A model generated the notes under the pieces. The model saw only the letters and a program-made list of their open reading frames with translations, did not search any database and had not been told where the DNA came from. Of a DNA stretch of 64,000 nucleotides, positions 18,229 to 29,078 are shown piece by piece. The position numbers and the translations under genes are program-made. Position 1 is the stretch's first letter, and every line of letters starts with the position of its first letter. This stretch comes from Caulochytrium protostelioides (lineage: Eukaryota; Chytridiomycota; Caulochytriomycetes; Caulochytriales; Caulochytriaceae): NCBI GenBank assembly GCA_003615045.1, contig ML014191.1, positions 1 to 64,000 of the forward strand, in the 5' to 3' direction.

Positions 18229-21200
18229 TCATGAAAAGAGCTCAAAGAGGTTGACTTCGGACGAATCGAGCAGACTCGCGAAGCGCTGGGAGGCGTCGCG
18301 TGGACCCTGCAGCGCGGGCATGAGGAAATAGCTTTTCGCCGGGGCGGCGGCCGGATCCAGCGCCGTCGAGGGCAGCCGGAACGAGCGCACGAACAGCCGC
18401 GTGCTAACGAGCCGGTCCTTGCGGCCCGGGCGCCGCCGCACCGTCTCCACGTACCCGTGCACGTCGCGCTCGCGGACCGAGAGCGTCCACAGCTGCAGCA
18501 ACACCGGCAGCACCTCGTCACGGGGCGCATAGGCTGCGACGTCGGCCACGATCCCGCATCCCGCGGCAGCGCACGGCTCATAGTACGGGTTGATGACCAC
18601 GCCGAGCGCCGTCGGCAAGACGTTGCGCGTGACGAAGTCCGTGTGGCCGGCGGCCAGCAGCGCGGGCACGAGCGACTCGACGGCTTGCATCGCCATCGCG
18701 CACGCGCGCACGTCCGAGTACACCGGGAACTGCAGCAGGTGTTGGATGGTCAGGCTCGGCTCGGGGCGCCGCTCGACCAGCATCGCCACCAGCTGCGGCA
18801 GCTCGTGGATCGGCATGTGCATCGCGACGCTGTCGCCGCTCTCGCCGGGCGACGGCGACGACGACGGGACCGGCATCGGGCCCGTCGTCGTCGGCGTCGC
18901 CGCCGCCGTCGCCGCCGTGCTCGCCAGCTTGCGCGGGCCCGTCGTGGCAAACACGGCCAGGTAGTACTCGGCTATCGCGCGCACGAGCACCTTGAACATG
19001 TTCTCCTCGGCGAGCTCGGAGGCGACAGCCGCTGACGCCGACGTCGCGGTGATGGCGGCGGCCGAGCCGTTGGCAGACGTGCCGGCCGTCCCGGTCCCCG
19101 GCGTGCCGACGGCGGCCACCGCGGCAGCGGCGGCGTCGTCCAAGCTCCCGGGCTGCTGCGTCAGCAGGCCCTTCTGCTCCATGGCCCGCAGCCGCGCCTC
19201 GAGCACGGGGGTGATCGTGAGCGTAAAGCCCTCCGTGAGATGCGCCATCAGCGTCACCGCCGCGGGCGAGGTGGAGAGCCCGAGCACGGGCCGGAGGATG
19301 CGGCGGATGATGGAACGCCACTGGCTGATGCCGAGGCCGCCCACGTGCTCCAGAATGCGCGCGTAGCCCTGCGCGAGCATCCGCACAATGAGAGCCTCGT
19401 TCGCGGGGCTGAGCAGCCCGCGAACCGTCCCGACCAGCGTTTCCATCAGGTCGTGGAGCCCCTCCGTGAACTGGGTGATCCAGGACCGCAGCAGGTGCAG
19501 CGCGGCGGCTTCCGGGGTCTCGTCGATCGTGGTATCGGCCGACGCCTTCGCCGGCAGATACGTGCGCAGCTCCGGCGGCCCTGGCTGGGTCATGGGCGCC
19601 GCGGCCGCGTACGCGGCGGGCCACTGCGTCGTGTCCCAGAACTGGTGCATGACGCCGATGGTCTCGAACGTCATCGAGAGCATCGCCTCCAGCGACGCGC
19701 CCCAGACCGCGTAACACGGCGTCTTGCCGGTCGTGGTGATCCGCAGCAGCCGCATCAGAGCCTGTGCCGTCTCGTGCAGCTGGACGCGGCGCGTCTTGTC
19801 GGTATGGCGCAGCGCCTCGAGCGCGCCGGGCGCCTGCCAGTCGTGCTGGTCGAACGCCAGCACGCGGAACAGCGACGCCGGCGACGCCACGGCATCCTGC
19901 ATCTGCGCGCAGTAGCTCTGCACGTAGGGCGCCACGAGCGCCTCGGCGCGCCGCAGCCGCTCCTCGCGGTGTGGGTCCGTCGCTTTCGTCAGCACCACGA
20001 GCAGCACGAGGTCCCACGCCACGCGCTCGTTGATGCGGAACCCGGCTTCATCCTTGAAGCGGTTGAGGACGGCCTCGCAGTCCGCATACAGCGGCATCAG
20101 CAAGTCGGGGTTCCTTTCGGCCATCGCCAACAGGGTCTTGGCGGCGCGCAGGTGGTTGTGCGCCCGCGCGGCCGCGCCCGTCTCGCCGGCGGCCTGCAGC
20201 GCCATCGCGCGCTCGCGCGCCATCTGCGCCACGTGGCAGATGCACTGGATCACGCGCACCAGCACCGGCGGATCGAGGCGGTAGACAGCGGTGAACTGGG
20301 ACAGCGTCTCCATCCACACGCCGTGCGTCGACTCGGCATCGGCGCTCACCACTGTCAGCGGCACGGGCGGCGGCTCGGCCGCGAGCACGCGCTCCAGGAT
20401 CGCGCGGCACAGCTCGCGGTATGCCGCCAGCGACGGGTCTGTCTCGACCGGCGGCAGCCCGTCGGCCCCGGCGGCGTGGGGGTCCGTCTCGCTGGCGAAC
20501 GAGCTCGCGTTCGCGCCCGACTGCAGCAGCTGCGCCGTCTTGACCCCCGACAAGCGGGCCAGGGCGATTTCGAACACGTGGTTCAGACGGGTCCACGTGC
20601 ACTCGTCCTGCGTCGTGAGGGCGCCTACTTCTTCGAGGCACCACTGCGCCACGAGGTCCGGGAACGCGAGGCCCAAGTGGGCGAGCGCATCAATCGTCTT
20701 GGTCGTCTGCTGCGAGAGCAGCGCGCGCTGCTCAGCCGCATCGGCCGCGTCGCGCTCCAGGAAGGCCGCCATCGCGGGCGGGAACCGCGGGTCGGCGGCG
20801 CTCGCGAGGCAGGGGCTTAGCGCGCCGATGAGGCGCCGCGCATACTCGGCCCACGCGTCGCGCAGCGTCGGGTGCACCCTGTTCGGCGACAGCTGCATGG
20901 CGGCGATGGCGCGGGCCCAGGCTTGGAGGCAGGGCAGCAGGATCGCGCGCGTCTGGAAGGCGGGGTGCTCGGCCACCGCCAGCGCGAGCCGGAAGTACGC
21001 GAACCGGCGCTCCATGGCGGCAGCGTCCGGCTCGGCCGCGGCCGCGTTCGGCGTCGCCAGCAGCTCGGCCTTGTCCTTGGCCAGCAGCCCGAGACCCCAG
21101 AGCCGAACGAGCTCGGCGAGGTTCTGTAGAGTGCGGTAGTTGTCGTCCGAGAGCTCGGTGCCGAGCGCGGCCAGGCCCTGCCACAGCGCGGCGATATGCT

Positions 21201-22671
21201 GGAGATGCGGCACGGTCAGGATCTGCGCCACGTGGCCAGGCACCTTGTTGGTGATCCGCTGCGACAGCGTGTTGAGGCCCTCGACGAAGTGGTTCTGCAG
21301 CGCGCTGTGGGGCACCGAGAGCACGGGCATGAGCGGCGACAGCGCGGCGACGCCGACCTCGATGGGCATCCAAGGCAGCTGCGCCACGATCGCGCTGAGC
21401 GCCGCGATGACGAGCGATGGCACGTCCGCCTCGTCGTCGTCCTGGTCCAGGTGGACGTAGGTCAGCTGCGCCTGGGGCATGGACGCGAGGCCCGCGTGGA
21501 TATCCTGCGTCCACCGCGCGAGCCAACCGGCATCGCCCGGGTCACGCGGATGCAGCGTCGAACCGGGCTGGCCGCTCGTCGCCGGATCGTCGTCGCGGGC
21601 AGGTTGTCGCGGGACCGCGTCCCATGCGAGCACGTAGGTCGACAGGACCTGGGTGAGGCCCGATTTGAGGCCCACGGCGCAGGCCTCCTCATAGACAAAG
21701 ATGTCGTCGGCGAGCACGCGCAGCGCGCTAGCCACTTGTTCGCGGTGCTTGGGGCTCGTCTGCGTCAGGGCGCAGAGGCGCGCTTCGTAGGCCTCTGCGT
21801 GGAACGGCCACTGCCGCTTGATGACCTCGACCCACACCCGGCGGACCTTATCCCGCAGCATTTCGGGGGTATTCTCGCTGGCAAAACGCTATCATGCCGT
21901 CACGGCGATGAGGGTCGACAGCATCAAGCAACAAAGAAAAAAGGCGGAAGCGTGAGGATCTTGTGTTGGCGTACTGCAGATCACCTAGCGTTCTTGGTAA
22001 ACATCAAGTTCATCTCGGCGAGGGCGAACAGTCTAGATGTGGCGTCACGCTGCGGTGCGATACAATGCAATGCAATAACTTACATCGACGAGCTCCCACG
22101 TCGATTGCTCGAGGTACTGGCGCTCCATAGGCTCCGAATCCGCCCAGTGGTATCGGATCCACTGCTCGAGCACGGTGAGGCCATAGAAGCGAAAATGCGT
22201 CTGCGACCCGGCCTCGCCCATGGCGAGACGGACGCCCTTCGGCACCGATGCGGCATCCTGGCTCACGTCATTGCAGAGCTATCGGAAACCATTGGGATCG
22301 GCCATCATAGAAGCACCGTCATTCGCACCCCAAAATGAACATCGCGGATATTGCGGACACCACGGTCATCACGAACATCACACGCAGTACGTCGGATCCA
22401 TCAGCGACCCACAAAAATAAATATAAAAGAAGTCATGAGTCAATGCGATGTGATGATCGTGTCATCGGCTAGGGACCTTTCCGCCTCGCTTCCAAATATC
22501 ACCCGGGCTCGACCCACGGTCGTCACGGCTCGACCGAGCCACCCGTTCCTTGTGGGGGCTGTCCCTTACCTTCTGTGCCTGATCGCGGTCGCTGTAGGCC
22601 GAGCGCGGATCATACAGGACCCGGAGGGCGGCGACGACGGTCGCCAAGTCATCGGCCACCGAGGCCATCAT
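18229..22671 (-). CDS. Exportin-5 / Msn5 nuclear transport receptor
   Basis: Predicted 1313 residues in three exons: 22570-22671, 22084-22278 and 18229-21873, with phase-0 introns GTAAGG...TAG and GTAAGT...GAG. Exon 1 reads MMASVADDLATVVAALRVLY, exon 2 includes GVRLAMGEAG and FYGLTVLEQWIRYHW, and exon 3 opens NTPEMLRDKVRRVWVEVIKR followed by QWP. This N-terminal order matches human exportin-5 (GLRLAE, HFGLQILEHVVKFRW, IKDALSRIVVEMIKREWP) and its yeast orthologue Msn5. The rest is HEAT-type helices (YCLEEVGALTT, GISQWRSIIRRILRP) with Ala/Thr-rich inserts near 1030 and 1085. Exportin-5 carries RanGTP-dependent cargo such as structured RNA and tRNA; Msn5 exports phosphoproteins. Length is close to the family (about 1200) plus inserts. 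The first two exons are short and would be missed by single-frame reading. Confidence 0.88.
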
Positions 22672-23912
22672 GGAGCGACCTGTCGCCGGCCGCGAGGCAC
22701 CAACGCCGAGCCGCACCCGGAGTCGGCGTCGGAGTCACAGCCGGAGCCGGGGGATCGGCAGCTCACACACAAGAGGCACGCAGCCGCAGCGGCGGGGAAG
22801 AGCACGACCTCTCGCTCACGTAGCAGCAGGAGCAGAAGAAGCAGCCGGGGCAACGGCTCTCAGCAGCGCGATTCTAAGCCAGAGCAGCGTGGTGGTGGCG
22901 ACCGTGGGACCGTGGAAACGTCCGTTCATAACCGTGGGAAGCCTGTCATACGCGCCCCCGAAGTGAGCCGCTTCGCAGCGAACGCCGTCGGCCTCGCTGT
23001 CGCGCCGGCAGCCGGGGGCACGCTCACCCGTCGGTCCCGCGCGGCCGCGGCGCGCCTCTTGTGCGGCGCGCGGGCCACGTGTGCCATCATCCCCGACGAG
23101 CCACGGCGCCGTGTTTCACGTCGCCGACGCGTCCATCACCGTCCCGTGGCAGTGTCCCTTACGCGGATACAGACGGCGCTGGGCCCTCGCCGGTCCTGGT
23201 CCAGCGGCGCCGTCGAGCGGCGCTCACGGCCGGGGCCCTCGCACCGGCCGTGGCGCGGCCGCCAGAGACCCTCGCAGCATTCCCCTTTTTACGCGTTGCC
23301 TTCGCGGCCTGCGCCCGCCCGCCACCGCCGGAAGCGGCCCGAGTAAACGGCGACGACTGCGCCGTCTCGGCCTCAGATCCTACAGCGATCAGCGGCTGCG
23401 CAACGATCGATATCACGGATCCGTGGACGACGGATCCGTGACGAATGGGTATCCTACGATCCGGGTTGCTCGTGGCGTCGGCGCCTTCGCTACACGTCAC
23501 CCCGGTGATGAGGCGTCGCAGGCCTCCCTCGTCGGCACCGTCCTCCCGCGATCGTCATTTGACAGGCGACGCGGCATCTCGGCTGTCATGAACGCGTGGA
23601 ACCAAGTGATACCAACAATTGATTCACACGTATGATGAGACGCATCGCCCACAGGTCATCGCCCGGCTCGTGCCACGCGTGGACGTCCGATGCTCAACAT
23701 ATCCATAGCGAGGATGCAAAAGGTCTGCTGGGCGATGAATTTCTTTTTCGTTTTGTTATACACACTTTTCTTGGTGTCGGAGAGGTGGGGAAAGGTATCA
23801 ATGGCTGACAAAACACGAATGCTGTGCCGGCGTCCATCGAACCTCCCTTAACGTTCAAGAAGCATGACGTGCAACGAGGAACCTTCCAGAAGCCTCCAAC
23901 GCAGACGGATGA
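22672..23912. other. Intergenic 5' of exportin-5
   Basis: No supportable gene. Two copies of the 12-bp palindrome cacggatccgtg-like sequence sit 15 bp apart around 23414-23442 (…cggatccgtgg…cggatccgtga). Plus-strand frames near 23081-23635 show no recognisable domain. Confidence 0.4.
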
Positions 23913-24380
23913 TTATGCGTGCTGGTGGGCTTTCTTGAGCACGAGGCCCTCTTCGGCCTTCATTTCGTGGTCGTGGTGTTTCACTTCTTCGCTGAGACGG
24001 CGGCGCTCCTCGAGATCCTTGGCCGAGCCCGCGCCGTCCGCACGGCCGGCCTCGACGCCCGCGCCCGGCACGGCATCATCCTCGTCATCTTGGGAGCGCT
24101 CACCGACCTTGAAGACGGCCGCCGGCGGCGGACCGTGGCCGTGGCCGTGGCCGTGGCCGTGGCCGTGGCCGTGGCCGTGGGTATGGTGCGCGCCGTGCGC
24201 GCCCGACAAGGACGACGACGACGATGCGCCGGTTAATGGCGACGCAGCAGACGAGGCGGGCAACGGCGCGGCCGTCGCCGAAGGCGCAGCCGCCGCGGGC
24301 GCCGGATGTTCGGTCTTGGAATTGGACGGCGCGGTGGCCGCGGCGCCGCCAGCGGCCGTGTCGGGCGTTTGGCCGGTCAT
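23913..24380 (-). CDS. Small His-rich hypothetical protein
   Basis: 155 residues from the ATG at 24380. I do not recognise the family. The N-terminal 70 residues are Ala/Ser/Pro-rich. A His-Gly dipeptide run follows (seven or more HG units, from a CCGTGG repeat), preceded by AHGAHHTHGH, which could bind divalent metal. The C-terminal 50 residues are charged and probably helical: VFKVGERSQDDEDD then KDLEERRRLSEEVKHHDHEM and a final KKAHQHA. The sequence just before the ATG is AT-rich (ttttatatacc), unusual for this genome. The open frame extends upstream to 25043 but that part reads as non-coding. Possibly a stress or metal-binding protein; no function is claimed. Confidence 0.5.
   Translation of the reverse strand: MTGQTPDTAAGGAAATAPSNSKTEHPAPAAAAPSATAAPLPASSAASPLTGASSSSSLSGAHGAHHTHGHGHGHGHGHGHGHGPPPAAVFKVGERSQDDEDDAVPGAGVEAGRADGAGSAKDLEERRRLSEEVKHHDHEMKAEEGLVLKKAHQHA
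24133..24180. repeat. (CCGTGG)n hexanucleotide repeat
   Basis: Eight perfect copies of ccgtgg, encoding the His-Gly run of the minus-strand His-rich protein. Confidence 0.95.
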
Positions 24381-25189
24381 GGTATATAAAATCAGCGGTG
24401 CGGTAAGGGGGACGTGGCGAGAACGGATCGTCAAAGAGTCAGCGTCGATATGCAGCCGGAGCGGGTACTGCGTAAACGGAATCAGGCAGAAGAACAGAGA
24501 GACGGCGACAGAGATCGATACGGTGTCGTCCACGGATACGTCAGACGTCCAGCTCACAAGGTCACGGCCTCCCAACGGCCACGACGGCGGTAGATCATGG
24601 TGATCCTCTTGATGAAATACACGACCGTGCTTCGAAGTCGCTGCGCATGACGCAACCCATGCGTCTGCGTCTTTCCAGGATCGCCTCAAACATCGCCGGT
24701 CAGGAGAGGGCAACCACGACCGGCGCATGCACGACCGTCCCCTCTCCTGACTCACGGCTGCCGCTTCTCCTCTCGCCACTCGGGGCAAAGCGCGGCTGGC
24801 GGCGCCGGCCGCCGACGGCGAGGGCGGCCGATGGGGCGGGGGCGTCGCGGGGCAGAGCGCCACCCGGCCGCCGCCGGCGGGGGCGTTCACGTCACGATCC
24901 CTGAGAAAGTATGTCATATGGCGCTGCTTAGATGTTTTTACATGATGACGAATACTCATATATGCAGGCCCATTCTTAGCTAACACGAACACCACACCCT
25001 CTATTGTAACGATTATCCGCGATCCTATGCTTCCGCCGACCATTCCTTGCTTAATACTCGTTCGAATAACGGCGTCTCCAGTCGGACCCCAGCCGCGGCC
25101 CCTCTGACGCTGTCGAGTCGACCCCGACCCGAAACTCCGCTCTGACGCGGCCTTCCCGTCCGGCTCGTTGACTTCCGTGGTATCCCACC
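24381..25189. other. Intergenic between divergent genes
   Basis: 809 bp between the His-rich gene (-) and the nucleotidase gene (+). A TATA-like octamer (tatataaa) sits at 24382-24389, directly beside the His-rich ATG and reading best on the plus strand. No other motif is evident. Confidence 0.4.
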
Positions 25190-26328
25190 ATGACCGTCCC
25201 GCGCGAATGCTGCTGGTAAGCGATTGATGCTATCCCGCGCTAGTGACCATGGGCCACGGTCTGAGTATGTGGTGTCGAAGCGACACAGCCCAAGAACTCA
25301 TCATCTCGTCTCATTGTCTCTTTATGGCTGTGATATTTGGCACGACGTTTTGTCGTGCCACTAGCGTCATTGACGCAGCATCCGACGCTACGGCATGCGT
25401 GTGCCAGAAGGCCCACACCAGCCGGTGCGCGGACCCCGTGCTGGAGGCCCGCGTGGACCATATCATGCATCATCTTCGAGAGAGCCCGCACATCCAGATG
25501 GCGCAGCCCGACGTGGTCCGCGAGAAAATCCGCACGATTTTGCGGGAGGGCGCCCACCAGCTCGCCGTCATCTCGGACTTCGACATGACCCTCACGACGT
25601 ACTACCAGCACGACGGTCAGCGCAGCGCCAGCTCCCACCAGGTCTTCCGCTCCTGGCCCAAGATCGACCCCGTCTTTGCTGCCACGGGCGACGCGCTCTA
25701 CGCCAAGTACTACCCCATCGAAGTCGATCCCACTATCAGCCGCCACGACAAGCAGCACCACATGGAAACCTGGTGGGACAGTATTCATGCGGCTCTCGTG
25801 AAGTCGGGGATCACCCGCAGCGATCTGCAGGACATGATCGACCACACCCCGGTCACGTGGCGTGAGGGCGCCGACACCATCTTTTCACTCTGTCATTCGC
25901 GCGGCGTGCCGCTCCTCGTCATCTCCGCAGGCCTCGCCGATCTCATCGAGCTCATCATGGCGAAGGCCGGATTCGACCGCACGAACGTCACCATCGTGAG
26001 TAACCGCATGATCTTTTCGGACGACGCCCGCGAGGTGATTACCGGCTTTGCCTCGCCGTCGATCCACATCTTTAACAAGGACACAGTGGCGGCTCTGCCG
26101 TCCTCGCGCGAGGCCGTCGGCGACCGCCCAAACATCCTCGTCATGGGTGATAGCGTCGGCGACATCGATATGGCTCACGGCTTCGACCGTGGCGTCCGCC
26201 TCGCCGTCGGCTTCTGCAACCTCCATGTCGAGCAAAGTCTGTCTGAGTTTCTCCGTGTCTTCGACATCGTCGTCACTGACGATCAGCCCTTCTCTCCCTT
26301 CATCACTTCGCTACTTGAAGCCTTGTGA
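25190..26328 (+). CDS. Cytosolic pyrimidine 5'-nucleotidase (UMPH-1/NT5C3 type)
   Basis: HAD-superfamily nucleotidase hydrolysing pyrimidine nucleoside monophosphates. Motif I is ISDFDMTLTTY with the nucleophile and acid/base Asp pair (about residues 80 and 82), motif II LLVISAGLADLI, the Lys region HIFNKD, and motif III MGDSVGDIDMA. Also family-typical are KYYPIEVDPTIS and METWWDSIHAALV. The preferred model has a short exon 25190-25215 (MTVPRECC) spliced (GTAAGC...CTAG, phase 2) to 25365, giving 329 residues, close to the 290-330 of the family. A single-exon reading from the ATG at 25249 (359 residues) is also open, but its extra segment looks like an AT-richer intron. The HAD core is certain; the 5' end is inferred. 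Confidence 0.88.
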
Positions 26329-26704
26329 CAAGGTTCGCTCGGATTTCTCACCACGTGACGTATTATCGGTGCATGATACCACGCCCCATAGATCACCGAC
26401 AACATGCCAAGCGGCCATTCGTTTTGTTTTGTTTTGTTTTGTATTATAATGCCATTCTAGAGTCCACTACCAATTTTTCTGCCTGATGCAGAAGGCCAGG
26501 TCGTGCGTCGAAGTTGGAAGGTCACGGCGTGTGACATTATCAATGTCCCTCCTTGTCCGTCCTTCGAGACCCAGATGTCGACGCGAGCGCGTCAGCGATG
26601 CCCTACGATGGAAACTTGCTTCGGTCACGGCGCAGGGGAACTGGATGGCGCATCATCCACAGGGCGCATCGTACGCGATCATTCAAAATATCATGAATGC
26701 ATCA
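26329..26704. other. 3' intergenic between convergent genes
   Basis: 376 bp between the nucleotidase stop and the RING gene stop. It has lower GC than the flanks and a (GTTTT)n run at 26418-26444. No gene seen. Confidence 0.5.
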
Positions 26705-28589
26705 TCAAACGGTGGTCAATATCTTGCCAGAGGACAATAGAACAAAGCGCGTGAGATAAAGTAAGTCCACCAGCGTCGCTTGGTGCATACCACCATCACA
26801 GTTCCGTTTAGGCATTGTGGCATTACCTTTCGTACTCGTACGATGCGCGAGGGGCACCGGCCTGGGCGGATGGCCAACGGTCTCCAGGGCACCACCAAAC
26901 GCCGTTGTGCCCGCGCGGTAACCCAGTATCGGGCCACGAGTAGTCGAGTCGACATCACCGCCGCATTCCGAAAGCGTCGACGGATGCCGACTTCGTTGCG
27001 GTGTGCCTGTCCCATCGAGCCGCGCATTGCGCAAGTCGGTGCGAATGCCGGTGCTTGTCCCGGCGCGAAATCGCATCCGGGCATGAGTATCCGAACTGCG
27101 CGCTGGTCTGCCCGTCACTGAGGTCGTCGCGGATGGCGCCATGGCCATCGCCGCGAAGGGCGGGGGTAGCAGAGCCCCGCCTGCGGCTGAGAGGGATGAC
27201 ACGCCCGAAACATGGGAGGCGGCGCCAACGACACTTCCCGCCCGCGACGTTGGGCGAAGACTGAGCCGGCCTGTGCCAGTGTGTTGCCGTTCATTAGATT
27301 TAGGTGGCGTCGGCTGCTGCTGGTGCGGAGCCAATCGGACGCTAGACTGAGGAACGTAGCTACGCCGGGCATCTGCCATGGACTGCGAACTCTCTGGCCG
27401 AATTTCTGGGATCAAAGGGGGAATGCCATCAGGCAGCGGAGCCACCAGCGTTTGCACATCATTGTCGTGGGGTATGTCTCCGCGAAACGCTTCTTCGTGG
27501 GTCCGCGTTCGAGACCGAGACATCACTGACTGAGGCGATGAAGTCTGACGGGCTCGCCCGCTGCGACGGTGCATTGTCGACCGAGAGTCATAATTCATGG
27601 GTCCTCCTGGCATGCCGGCCGTCTCTCTTCCTGAATGGAATGCGGGGTTTACTATAGTGGCCGTGGTCAAGGTCCGAGGCAACCCCGGTGCTCGTTCCAT
27701 CGGTGGTGGCAAGCTAGAACGTGTCGATGAAAAGAGGGGATTCCGTGGCAACTGATGCTCAGGTTCACTTCGCGCCTGCTGTAGCGCTTGCTGAAGTTGA
27801 CGGATCTCATCGTGTGCCTCCTGAAGCTTAGTTCGGAGCGATGCATACACAGGCTTCATGCGCTCGAGAAGCAAATGATCTTTCTGTGCTTCGCGGCGCA
27901 CGTGAGCGACTAGCTGGGCCATATTATCATTCTGAAACCTGTGTACGCGCAGCGCGTCCTCGAACAAATAGCTGGATGGAATAAAGATCTTTTCGACCTC
28001 GGCAGGAATGACACGTCCGATCGCGAGCACAGTGCATGACGTGTGGCAGATAGGACATGCTGCCGAGACGCCTGCGGAAGATGTTGAGGCTGATGCTGAA
28101 GATGAGTTCCCCCCGCCCCCGCCAGGATGGGGTCCAGCTCGGGTATGATGTCTGGTGGGGGTCGTATCAGGTGTCGTCAACGCTGCGACTGATGGTCCAT
28201 GAGGCCCTCCATCGCGCAGCGGTGGACCCAGTTTGGCGCCTGGAATCCGTGTAGGGTCGCCTCCGGCACTGATGAAGCATGGGTCACAAAACAGATGGCC
28301 ACAGGAGGCGACGTAAAATTGGAGCGATCCTGGCTGGTAAGCCTGAGTAATGGGACTTTTCACGGCATGATCCGTGGATCCGCATCTTGACGAAAAAAAA
28401 AAAAGGAGTAAGAAGTTATGTGTGAGCAAAGCTCAATTTATGCTAGATCTTTGAACTATCATTCGCGTTGATTTTTCTGGAATCAAGATTGCGCAGATTG
28501 CGCAGCAGCCATCACAGCTTCTTTCAATAGAAAACCTACTGGTTGCAGTGGAGCCAGGATAGCGCTAGATCTTTTGATGGCTCATTCAT
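26705..28589 (-). CDS. Zip3/RNF212-type meiotic RING-finger protein
   Basis: Predicted 576 residues: exon 1 28540-28589 and exon 2 26705-28385, with a 154-nt intron (GTAGGT...CAAG after a poly-T tract, phase 2). The join makes MNEPSKDLALSWLHCNQC, which supplies the first Cys pair of a RING: CNQC, then ASCGHLFCDPC, then CPICHTSC. WxHCNxC and SCGHxFC are typical of the Zip3/RNF212/CST9 family, which marks crossover sites along the synaptonemal complex as a SUMO or ubiquitin ligase. A low-complexity insert of about 60 residues separates the second and third Cys groups. After the RING come VEKIFIPSSYLFEDALR and a coiled coil (MKPVYASLRTKLQEAHDEI). The tail (300-576) is Ser/Arg/Pro-rich, as in the family. 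The exact C terminus may involve another intron. Confidence 0.77.
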
Positions 28590-28601
28590 CGTGGTATAGC
28601 C

Positions 28602-29078
28602 ATGGATTCGTTACAGGCAATGGACTCTGACTTTGATCGTTTGACGTCAAGGGCCCCGCTATCTGTTACGAGTGAAACTCATGCTAAGATCTCTCAGTTC
28701 GTGAAGACGGGAATAAAGCCGTGATGCTCCGATATCAGTTAGCGAGGCCAGTAGGGGGTTTGATCGGCAGGATTTCAAGCAAAGCAGGATAGCTTTGCAT
28801 CAGAGACTGATACCTCTGGGAGCGTCAGTGATGACGAAGTCAACAAGTCGAAACCTTGTCAAGTGCTGGGTTCAGGCTGTAGGATGTCATACAGCGATGA
28901 CCTAATCTTCTTCAATGAGCTGTCTGGTGAGTTGCGTGAAAGTCGCGCAGAGCCATTGCGATCATATGCTGAGAATACACTACACAACCATGCATCACGC
29001 CTCTCAACGCAAGTGATCGATCGGATTGACTTCTCTCATGACAACTGTCGTATGGAACGCTTGCGATTACAAAAATAA
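28602..29078 (+). CDS. Putative small two-exon orphan protein
   Basis: Possible 129-residue protein from exons 28602-28700 and 28788-29078, with an 87-nt intron GTGAAG...GCAG in phase 0. Exon 1 reads MDSLQAMDSDFDRLTSRAPL and exon 2 begins DSFASETDTSGSVSDDEVNK; the C terminus is NELSGELRESRAEPLRSYA and ends RMERLRLQK. The composition (Ser, Asp, Glu, charged helices) is protein-like and unlike the Arg/Pro noise frames elsewhere. I recognise no family. Its ATG lies 12 bp from the start of the divergent meiotic RING gene, so the two may share a promoter, or one of the starts is wrong. Moderate to low certainty. Confidence 0.4.

Noticed and set aside
23416-23445. Paired ggatcc palindromes as a regulatory site
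   Set aside because: Two short palindromes can occur by chance in GC-rich DNA and no factor with this site is known to me here.
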